NCBI GenBank assembly: GCA_900546995.1
Contig: URFF01000038.1
Coordinates: 1 to 17,176 of the forward strand
DNA from: an uncultured Sutterella sp.
GTDB taxonomy: Bacteria > Pseudomonadota > Gammaproteobacteria > Burkholderiales > Burkholderiaceae_F
Length of the DNA: 17,176 bases
Direction of reading: 5' to 3'
Each line of letters begins with the position of its first letter. Position 1 is the first letter of the stretch. Positions 6,732-14,300 of the stretch are shown here, piece by piece. The notes below the pieces were generated by a model. That model did no database searches, was not told the origin of the DNA, and saw nothing but the letters and a program-made list of their open reading frames with translations. Made by a program: the position numbers and the translations under genes.

Positions 6732-7088
6732 ATGCAAGATAATGAAACGCCCATGGCACCGGAACCGATTCACTTCACGGACAATGCGGTCTCGAAGGTG
6801 AAAAGCCTCATTGAAGAAGAAGGCAATAACCAACTCAAACTGCGCGTGTTTGTCCAAGGTGGTGGATGTGCCGGTTTCCAATATGGTTTCCAGTTTGATG
6901 AAACGGTCAACGACGACGATGCCGTTATGGAAAAAGACGGTGTGACATTTTTGATTGATTCGTTAAGCTACCAATATTTGGTGGGTGCGGAAATCGACTT
7001 CAAGGAAGATTTGACCGGGGCGCAATTTGTGATCCGCAACCCCAATGCGGTGACCACTTGCGGTTGCGGTTCGTCCTTTTCTGTCTAA
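6732..7088 (+). CDS. erpA: Iron-sulfur cluster insertion protein ErpA
   Basis: A 118-residue A-type carrier that passes Fe-S clusters from the assembly scaffold to target enzymes. The three conserved cluster-binding cysteines are present: C46 in QGGGCAGFQYGF, and C110 and C112 in TTCGCGSSF at the C-terminus. The segment ISYQ-like SLSYQYLVGAEIDF (77-90) is also typical. The longer N-terminus and the neighbours (anmK, M23 peptidase, tyrS) favour ErpA over IscA or SufA, which usually sit in isc or suf operons. It has its own -10 box. Its stop codon (7086-7088) abuts the convergent anmK stop without a gap, and its terminator lies inside anmK. Confidence 0.95.
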   Translation: MQDNETPMAPEPIHFTDNAVSKVKSLIEEEGNNQLKLRVFVQGGGCAGFQYGFQFDETVNDDDAVMEKDGVTFLIDSLSYQYLVGAEIDFKEDLTGAQFVIRNPNAVTTCGCGSSFSV

Positions 7089-8165
7089 CTAAGCCGGGTA
7101 CAAGGCCCCGAGAATTCGAGGGCCTTTGGCTCGAGTCACAGCCGGGAGATTCCCGGCTTTTTTGTGGCAAAAACAATAGGCGAGCCAAGCAAAGGCCATG
7201 GATTCAACGTACATCGGATCGATGCCAATGGCTGAGGTACTCTCAACCGTAAAGCCCCTTTGACGCAATTCGTCAACAATAAGGGGATTAAAGGCGCCGC
7301 CTCCGCAAAGAAAGAGTTCCACAAAACCGCTTGTGGCATCGGCAATCGCTTGAGTTGTGAGAGCGACTAGCGTGCGTTCAACATCCTCTGGCACCAATGT
7401 TTCCAAAGCCGGATAGCGCTTATAAAGCCAGGCTAAATTAAAGTACTCGCGTCCGGTGCTTTTGGGTGGGGTGCGTTTAAAGTAGGGATCTGAAAGCAAG
7501 GCGTCAAGAAGCCCTTCGTGAACCTTGCCCGTTTTCGCCCATTGGGCATCTTTATCGTAAGAGAGGCCCCGATGCTTTTGAATCCAGCAATCCAAAAGGG
7601 TGTTGCCGGGCCCGCAATCAAATCCTGTGACCGTATCACCTTTAAGAAGGGTGACGTTGGCAATGCCACCAATATTGACAATGGCGCGAGGATTGGTGCT
7701 CGCAAACATCGCCGCGTGAAAAGCAGGGACAAGGGGGGCGCCTTCGCCGCCAGCGGCCATATCACGACTTCTGAAATCGGCAATGACGTCAATGCCGGTG
7801 AGTTCCGCTAAGAGCGCGGGGTGATTGAGCTGAACCGTAAACCCATCTTGCGGGCAATGCCGAACCGTTTGCCCGTGCACGCCGATCGCTCGGATCTCTG
7901 AAGCGTTAACCCCTGCTTTTTGAAGTAACGAGCACGTCACCTCGGCGTAAACCTTTGCCAATTGAATCTCAATGCGTCCTGCTCGCTCAATTTCATTCTC
8001 ACCGGGGGTTAAAAGCAAAGATAACTCACGCTTTAAGTCGTCTGAATAGGGAAGATAATGATGCGCGACAAACTGTGTGGTGTTTTCTGAGCAGCGGCAT
8101 AAGACCGCATCGGCACCGTCAAGGCTCGTGCCAGACATGATGCCGATATAGTATTCAAAGTCCAT
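7089..8165 (-). CDS. anmK: Anhydro-N-acetylmuramic acid kinase
   Basis: A 358-residue cytoplasmic kinase that opens the 1,6-anhydro ring of anhydroMurNAc and phosphorylates it to MurNAc-6-phosphate, in cell-wall recycling. It shows the ATP-binding start GIMSGTSLDGADAVL (8-22), GVHGQTVRH (95-103), DFRSRDMAAGGEGAPLVPAFH (130-150), NIGGIANVT (164-172) and FDCGPGNTLLD with the expected catalytic Asp, D183. The C-terminus NLPAVTRAKGPRILGALYP is standard for the family. It begins 12 bases after the M23 peptidase stop, and its Shine-Dalgarno (TAAGG) overlaps that stop, so the two are translationally coupled. No terminator is seen beyond its stop, so its transcript probably runs antisense into erpA. 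Confidence 0.96.
   Translation of the reverse strand: MDFEYYIGIMSGTSLDGADAVLCRCSENTTQFVAHHYLPYSDDLKRELSLLLTPGENEIERAGRIEIQLAKVYAEVTCSLLQKAGVNASEIRAIGVHGQTVRHCPQDGFTVQLNHPALLAELTGIDVIADFRSRDMAAGGEGAPLVPAFHAAMFASTNPRAIVNIGGIANVTLLKGDTVTGFDCGPGNTLLDCWIQKHRGLSYDKDAQWAKTGKVHEGLLDALLSDPYFKRTPPKSTGREYFNLAWLYKRYPALETLVPEDVERTLVALTTQAIADATSGFVELFLCGGGAFNPLIVDELRQRGFTVESTSAIGIDPMYVESMAFAWLAYCFCHKKAGNLPAVTRAKGPRILGALYPA
7140..7163 (+). terminator. Terminator of erpA inside anmK
   Basis: AGCCGGGA and TCCCGGCT form a perfect 8-base stem with a GAT loop, followed by TTTTT (7159-7163). It starts 51 bases after the erpA stop, within the opposite-strand coding sequence for anmK residues KKAGNLPA. A second stem, AAGGCCC/GGGCCTT, occurs at 7102-7126. 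Confidence 0.85.
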
Positions 8166-8177
8166 GAGTTTTTAGCC

Positions 8178-9653
8178 TTAAGAGGCGGGTTGATCCTTGT
8201 TGCCTTCGGAGGTCGCAAGGGCTGATTCATCCCGAATGGGTTGAGGTTTGACCGATTGGATACGATTTAACATCGCAAGACGTGTTGTGAGCGGCCGTGC
8301 GGCAGCCAAAAGCGCTTGCTTTTCTTCGGCCGTCAATTTGTCCTTATCCGGAATGGAAGTGGTCAAAGGATTGACCTGGCGGTTGTTGACTCGAAGCTCG
8401 TAGTGCAAATGAGGGCCTGTTGCCAAACCGGTTGCGCCGACATAGCCGATCACTTGGCCCTTTTTCACCTTGGTGCCCACTTTCATGCCTTTTTCAATGC
8501 GCGACATGTGACCGTAAAGCGTCGAGCGCTCATCGTCATGCTTGATGATGAGGTAATTGCCATAGCCTCGGCGGTCAAAGGAGCGCCGGGAGATGACGCC
8601 GTCAGAGGCCGCGTAGATGCGATTGCCGCGAGGGGCACCGAAGTCCGTGCCTTGGTGCGGGCGCAAAACACCGGTCACAGGGTGGCGGCGCATCGGCATA
8701 AAGCTTGATGTGACGCGTGCGCCATCAACCGGCACGCGGATAAAGGCCACTTGATTGGTGGTTCCGTCAAGATTATAAAAGCCGCCGTTACGGGTACCGT
8801 CTTCGGCCCAGAAGGTTTCAATGGGTTGGCCTTGATGGGTGATTGCCATCGCCAGAAGGTGCCCGGTTCTCACAAAGTCGCCACCTAAGAACTTGCGCTC
8901 GTAGATGAGGCGGAAATCATCACCCGGCATGAACTTTAAGCCCGCATGAAGGCGGCGTTCAAACGCTTGCGGGACTTGTTTGGCGACGTTATCAGGAACT
9001 CCGGCTTCTTTAAGCGCGTCTTCAAGCGTGGTTTTGATGACACCTGCGCTCATCGCCTGCTGCGTTTCGTAAACGAAGGGGTCGGATTCGAGCGTGAAGC
9101 GCTTTTCACCGTGGCGGGTCATCGTGAGAACGGTGTCTTTTTCTTTGCTGTTACGCGCTTCCAAAAAGACTTTAAGCGACTGAAGCTTACGGTCTGCGGT
9201 TACTTTCGCTTGAACGTAGACACCTTCTCTGGGATTGGCAAGCACTTGCATTTGGCGTTGCTGGCGAATAAAGCGTGTGGCGTCCGCATCACTCACATTA
9301 AGCCGCGAGAAAATGGCGGCTAGCGTATCGTTTCGACGAATCATCGTGGTGTGCGTCGCTTGCGGGCGGTGTGAGGTCACCACGTCAATTTGCTCGCTGA
9401 TGGCGGGAATCGCGAGCGGCACCTCAATCATCACCTGGCGGCTTCGGGCTTCTTCTTCGGCACCCGATGGCGAAAGGTTATAGGCGGCAATGCCGGCTGA
9501 GAGCGGCAAAACCGTGAAAATCGTTCCCAAGCAGACACGACGATACGGGCTTCGAATCATCGAAACCCAAAACTGTCCCGCATAGTGAATGCAAATACGC
9601 ATCCCTTGACCGACAGTGCGTAGATTTTTTGCGAGAACGCTTGGTGCAGACAT
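8178..9653 (-). CDS. M23 (LytM) family murein endopeptidase, membrane-anchored
   Basis: A protein of up to 491 residues, resembling MepM-type DD-endopeptidases that cut peptidoglycan cross-links. A single membrane segment (about 40-60) follows a short cytoplasmic N-terminus. Residues about 100-165 look like an OapA/LysM-like domain (TMIRRNDTLAAIFSRLNVS), and the linker FMPGDDFRLIYERKF (241-255) is usual in the family. The LytM domain (about 310-430) has an intact site: H333 and D337 in HQGTDFGAPRGN, H382 in LYGHMS, and H415/H417 in GPHLHYELR. A helical tail follows. The start is uncertain: ATG 9653 has no Shine-Dalgarno, and in-frame ATGs at 9602 and 9560 remain possible. It forms an operon with anmK and diverges from tyrS. 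Confidence 0.92.
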   Translation of the reverse strand: MSAPSVLAKNLRTVGQGMRICIHYAGQFWVSMIRSPYRRVCLGTIFTVLPLSAGIAAYNLSPSGAEEEARSRQVMIEVPLAIPAISEQIDVVTSHRPQATHTTMIRRNDTLAAIFSRLNVSDADATRFIRQQRQMQVLANPREGVYVQAKVTADRKLQSLKVFLEARNSKEKDTVLTMTRHGEKRFTLESDPFVYETQQAMSAGVIKTTLEDALKEAGVPDNVAKQVPQAFERRLHAGLKFMPGDDFRLIYERKFLGGDFVRTGHLLAMAITHQGQPIETFWAEDGTRNGGFYNLDGTTNQVAFIRVPVDGARVTSSFMPMRRHPVTGVLRPHQGTDFGAPRGNRIYAASDGVISRRSFDRRGYGNYLIIKHDDERSTLYGHMSRIEKGMKVGTKVKKGQVIGYVGATGLATGPHLHYELRVNNRQVNPLTTSIPDKDKLTAEEKQALLAAARPLTTRLAMLNRIQSVKPQPIRDESALATSEGNKDQPAS

Positions 9654-9667
9654 TGAGGTGATGTTTG

Positions 9668-9696
9668 ATACAATAAGCCGTTACGGATTACGCCAA
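9668..9696 (-). promoter_or_regulatory. Candidate promoter for the M23 peptidase-anmK pair
   Basis: On the minus strand, TTGGCG is followed by a 17-base spacer and TTGTAT (9673-9668). Predicted transcription would start near 9661, leaving only about 8 bases before ATG 9653 but a normal leader before the in-frame ATG at 9602. Confidence 0.3.
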
Positions 9697-9777
9697 AGTG
9701 AAGTGTATTTTACCTGCGCATGGCGCCTTCTGCTTTTTATTAAGCCCTTTATTTTGTAAAAATTATTCGAGAAAATC

Positions 9778-11016
9778 ATGAGCGAAAACGAAAAGATGTT
9801 TCCGGTAACGCCGGAAGTCAAAGAGGCGCTTGCTACGATCAAGCGCGGTGTGGACACGTTGTTGATCGAAAGCGAATTTGAACAAAAGCTCGCGCGCTCC
9901 ATGGCAACCGGCAAACCCTTGCGCTGTAAACTCGGTCTTGACCCCACGGCGCCTGACATCCACGTCGGTCACACGGTGGTTTTAAATAAGTTGCGCCAAT
10001 TACAGGACTTGGGTCACACGGTGATTTTCTTAATCGGTGACTTCACGGCAGCCATCGGCGATCCCTCTGGCCGCAACGTCACGCGTCCGCCACTTTCTCG
10101 CGAACAAATTGAAATTAACGCGAAGACTTATCTCGATCAAGCGAGCCTCATTTTGGATCGTGAAAAAACCGAAATCCGCTATAACTCCGAGTGGAGTGAC
10201 AAGATGACGGCAACCGACATGATTAAGCTTGCTAGCTGCTACACGGTCGCCCGCCTTCTTGAACGTGATGACTTCGCGAAGCGCTACGCCGAGCAAGCCC
10301 CGATCGCCATGCATGAACTTCTTTATCCGTTGATGCAAGGCTACGACAGTGTCGCTCTTCAAGCGGACTTGGAATTGGGGGGATCCGATCAACGCTTTAA
10401 CCTCTTGGTGGGCCGTGAACTGCAACGCCAATACGATCAAGAGCCGCAATGCATTTTGACGATGCCGCTTCTTGTGGGTTTGGATGGCGTTAACAAGATG
10501 AGTAAGTCCAAGCACAACTACATCGGCATTACCGATAAAGCCGATGACATGTTTGGTAAGGTGATGTCCATTTCCGATGCGCTCATGTGGGATTGGTATG
10601 ACCTTTTAAGCCTCAGAAGCAACGCGGAAATCGCGAACTTGAAGAAAGAATGCGAAGAAGGTCGCAATCCGCGCGATGCGAAGGTGATGCTTGCTAAAGA
10701 AATCGTCGAACGCTTCCACGATAAGGCCGCAGCTGATGCTGCCGAAGTGGAATTTAATAACCGCTTCCGTGCGGGCGAAATGCCTTCTGAAATCCCCGAG
10801 GTGAATGTCGCTGCGACCGACGGTGAAATCGGTGTCGGTAAGATGATCAAAGAAGCCGGTCTTTGCCCGTCCGTGGGTGAAGCTAACCGCAACATCGATC
10901 AGGGCGGCGTGCGTATTAACGGTGAACGCATCGCTGACCGTGGTTTGAAGCTTAAGGCTGGGACTTATACGGTTCAGGTTGGTAAGCGTAAGTGGGCCAA
11001 GGTGACGGTTCACTAA
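9778..11016 (+). CDS. tyrS: Tyrosyl-tRNA synthetase
   Basis: A 412-residue class I synthetase that charges tRNA-Tyr. The HIGH-type signature is HVGH (62-65) after KLGLDPTAPDI. The tyrosine-binding stretch is LELGGSDQRFNLLVGRE, and the KMSKS loop is exact (240-244). A C-terminal S4 RNA-binding domain (about 350-412) contains EANRNIDQGGVRINGERI. The KLGLDPTAPDIHVGH form is the TyrZ-like type common in betaproteobacteria. Length and domains are complete. The start ATG 9778 is preceded by a weak GAG; it is kept because the N-terminal helix fits the family. It is transcribed alone, ending in a clear terminator. Confidence 0.97.
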   Translation: MSENEKMFPVTPEVKEALATIKRGVDTLLIESEFEQKLARSMATGKPLRCKLGLDPTAPDIHVGHTVVLNKLRQLQDLGHTVIFLIGDFTAAIGDPSGRNVTRPPLSREQIEINAKTYLDQASLILDREKTEIRYNSEWSDKMTATDMIKLASCYTVARLLERDDFAKRYAEQAPIAMHELLYPLMQGYDSVALQADLELGGSDQRFNLLVGRELQRQYDQEPQCILTMPLLVGLDGVNKMSKSKHNYIGITDKADDMFGKVMSISDALMWDWYDLLSLRSNAEIANLKKECEEGRNPRDAKVMLAKEIVERFHDKAAADAAEVEFNNRFRAGEMPSEIPEVNVAATDGEIGVGKMIKEAGLCPSVGEANRNIDQGGVRINGERIADRGLKLKAGTYTVQVGKRKWAKVTVH

Positions 11017-11037
11017 TTCGTTTTCGCTTAACGACAC

Positions 11038-11075
11038 AAAACCGCTTTCGACTCTTAAGGTTGAAGGCGGTTTTT
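11038..11075 (+). terminator. Intrinsic terminator of tyrS
   Basis: AAAACCGC (11038-11045) pairs with GCGGTTTT (11067-11074), with further TTC/GAA pairing inside, and ends in five T residues (11071-11075). It begins 21 bases after the stop codon. Confidence 0.88.
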
Positions 11076-11304
11076 GTTATCAGGATCGTTTGAATGCTTT
11101 ATAAACGATGAACCTCAACCCAAAATCTAGGCGATTGATTCTTCCTCCCCCTCACTGACACACTTTGTGGCTTTAGAGCAACAATCACGCCTTGTGTCAT
11201 GAAAATGTCAAAAATCATAACATTTTGATAAATAACGAAATTGTTATTTCCTCTTCAAACCTTCAAGAAAACTTTAAGCCTTCTTTGACATGGGTCAATA
11301 CGTC

Positions 11305-11313
11305 GGGGGGGGG
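11305..11313. repeat. Nine-G homopolymer in the autotransporter leader
   Basis: Nine consecutive G residues lie 74 bases before the autotransporter start codon and 14 bases after a consensus TTGACA. It is the only G-run of this length that I noticed in the window. Homopolymers of this kind are slippage-prone and in other bacteria cause phase variation. Confidence 0.85.
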
Positions 11314-11326
11314 CAGCGTACGCTGC
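11313..11326. promoter_or_regulatory. 14-base perfect palindrome next to the G-run
   Basis: GCAGCGTACGCTGC is perfectly self-complementary and shares its first G with the nine-G run. It may be an operator or a leader hairpin. No regulator can be named. Confidence 0.5.
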
Positions 11327-11386
11327 AAGTATCCGTCCGTGAAGTCGGAGGGAGATTCGTACATTAATAACCTTGAAGGTTTGAAA

Positions 11387-14300
11387 ATGAATAAAGCATT
11401 TAAAGTACTTTGGAATCAAGTTCGCGGGACTTATGTGGTCGCTTCAGAAGCGCAAGTCACGCATGGTAAGCCCGGTAAGGCTACGAAGACAATTGTGGCG
11501 GCTGCGGTGGCTGGGTTGTTAGCGATGGGCGGTGCAACCCAAGCTGAAGAAATTTTGGTTGATTATGACTATGTCACAAGCGAAGATCAGGGAACTACCA
11601 AGTTCATCTCTGGCAATGGGAACACGTTAAATATTCAAACCAATGCAGATGCTTGGCAGATGATTACAGAGATAAAAGATGCTTTGAGTGGTGAAAAAGT
11701 TGATCTTGATGCGCTTCGTCAAGCTTTATCCCAAATTAAAGAAGGTCAGGAGACTGCTATTTTATTTGGCACCACAGGTGGATCAAATTTCTATGACTCT
11801 GGGTCATCAGCAGGTTTTCAGTTGATTTCTGAAATGCTTTCAACAAATGCATTTGATAATTTCACATCTATATCACTTGAGGACACACCGGAGAGCCTAA
11901 CAAAAATTGGTGGTACTTCAATCGTGATTGGAGGAAAGAGTGAGCCAACATTGTTACTTACTGTAGGTGGTGACCGTGTTGTCAATACAGGAATGGATTT
12001 ACTTAATAATACCGAATACTCGAATTTCTCTGCCGACTTAACAAGAGTCGGCGATGTGAACATAGTAGCATACAGTGGTAATTTATTTGGATTAACAGGA
12101 GCAAGCTCTGCGATCAATGTTAGTGGAATAAGAGTGAGTGCGTTCAATGGGGTCATAACTGCTGGGGTTTCTGCTAAATCTACAACTACTATACTAAAGG
12201 GTAATGTAAATGTAACTTTGGATGGTCATACCAATGCCGCAGGACTTCTTCTCTCTGGTTCCTCAATTGCTTTAGGTGGAATAGCTAATTCGACAGTTGA
12301 AGGCGATAGCATTTTGAATATTTCGTCGGCTCACCACGAAGATCACCGACTCTCTGGAGTGACTGTTGGTGTGTTCGGCGGCGGATTAGCCGCTTCGACG
12401 CTTGACGGAACGTCAACAACTAAAACAGAAGGTAAAACTACAATCAATATCACAGATGGGGTTTCTGTAGGGGTTTTTGGTTCTGGTGCAGCTCTTTCTG
12501 CCGAAATTCAGGGTGCCGTTTGGGACGCAATAAAAGGTATTGAAGGTGTTGGAGACAATATCATCTTGGCTGGAGATGAAGCCCAACAAAAGAATTTGTT
12601 GATCAATGGAGGTACCGCTACAGTCGAATCCAAAGGTGATATTACCGTTACTGCCGGTGGAAACTCTGTGACAGTTGGTGTTGCAGGCGGCGGTCTTGCG
12701 ATGACTTCTTCCGGTGGTACTGGTGGCACTTCTGAGACCTATGTCAACACAGGAAATATCACTTTGAATATCGGCGACGAAACAACGTCGGAATTTAATG
12801 ATGGTGCCAAGGTCCCCTTACAAACGACTGCAGGAAACCTGATTGATGCAATGCGCCCGGTTCTTGGTCAGTTGGAAAATGGTTTCAGTACAGACTCTCT
12901 CAGCTCGATCTTCGATTTGGTTGATCCCGTTACGGTAGCTGTGAACGAAGCTCAAGCCAGTTATCAAGGCGCTCACGTTGGTAATGTAGGTGGCAGCATT
13001 GTTATCGCTCGTATGCCCAGCTCTGCTGAAGGAACCAAAGCGATTGCTGAAGCGACGTCTAAAGATATTACTGTTAATTTGAATGCAGGCTACTCTGTAG
13101 CAACATTAGGCGGCGGTATGACAGTTGCCATCGGTCAGGGAGTTGCTGATGGTACACATGCCACCTCAGATGTGACTTCTACAACAGTTAATGTCAGCGG
13201 TGGTGACCATGTTCTTGTCATGGCAGGTGGTGCAGCCTATGCGACTGGTGAAGTCGATTTGGAAGGGGAGAATGCCTATAAATCCAATGTGCTGTCGCAA
13301 TCTGACGTTGAAAAAGCCACGATGAATATCATCGGTGGTACGACTGACGGCATCTTTGGCGGTGGTTTGGCTATTGATGATACCGCTGCCTCCGATTTTA
13401 ATGCTTCCGCGACCACAAAGACGGTAGAAATTACGGTTTCTGGAGAAAATACTGTTATCAATAAAGCTGATACCACGCCTCTGCTTAAGCTAGCCATGGG
13501 TGAAAGCTCGGAAAGGCCCACTAACGGCACTTATGTTCATGAATCGGCTGATTTAATCGGGTTAGACCACGGCAAGGCTGCCATTGTTGGCGGCGGTATT
13601 GCCACGGGCGCTGGTGCTACAGTACATTCTGATAGCGTAACGATTAACCTTGTCGATGGTACGGTGAACGGTAATGTGTACGGCGGTGGCGCTGCGACTA
13701 TCGGTGGTCAATCAACGGTTGGAACGGCTGTTATCGCACTCAATGGTTCTACGGTGGATGGAGACATCTACGGCGGTGGCTTAGTGGGTAGCGAACGTAA
13801 CAACAACTATGCTAACGCAGATCAATACGCCCAAGCCTCTACGAGTGTTGATGACGTGACTATCGAGCTTAACGCGGGTAGCGTTAAAAATGTTTATGTC
13901 GGCGGCTACACGTATGAAGGTAGCAAAGGCGTCACGAACAGTGTCAAGACGGCTACGGTTCGTTTAGGTGCCGCTTATGTCTTTAAGGGTGAAGTGATTG
14001 ACGGCTCTGATGCCACGGAATCTTCAGCCTTGGAAATCACCCAGGCCGAATACAAGTTCGCTGAAAATCAAAAGGTTATCGGCTTTAACACCATTGCCGC
14101 TAATGGTTCTGTCTCTGGCCTGAAATACGAATTCGGTAACCGGGACGAAACCGTTGTCACAGGCGGCCCTGTTGAATTCACTTCGTTTGAGGGCGATCTC
14201 GCAGAGAAAGCACTTGTCATCGGTGACGACACGACAAATACCGCTGGCTTTGCCTCCGTGGTCAAGGGTGTGAAGACTGACGGCATGACCTTCGCTGTCG

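Larger units (their letters stand above)
11017..11386. other. Regulatory spacer between tyrS and the autotransporter
   Basis: 370 bases. After the tyrS terminator the stretch 11076-11300 is AT-rich, with inverted repeats AATAAC/GTTATT (11231-11236, 11243-11248) and TTGAC/GTCAA (11285-11289, 11294-11298). Next come a nine-G run and a 14-base palindrome. No complete -35/-10 pair is convincing. The frame that stays open from 11192 into the autotransporter has only a TTG start and no family signal, so it is treated as non-coding leader. Confidence 0.65.

Noticed and set aside
11192..11386. 65-codon in-frame upstream extension of the autotransporter
   Set aside because: It begins with TTG without a ribosome binding site, crosses the G-run, and would put the extended signal peptide inside the protein, where it could not work.
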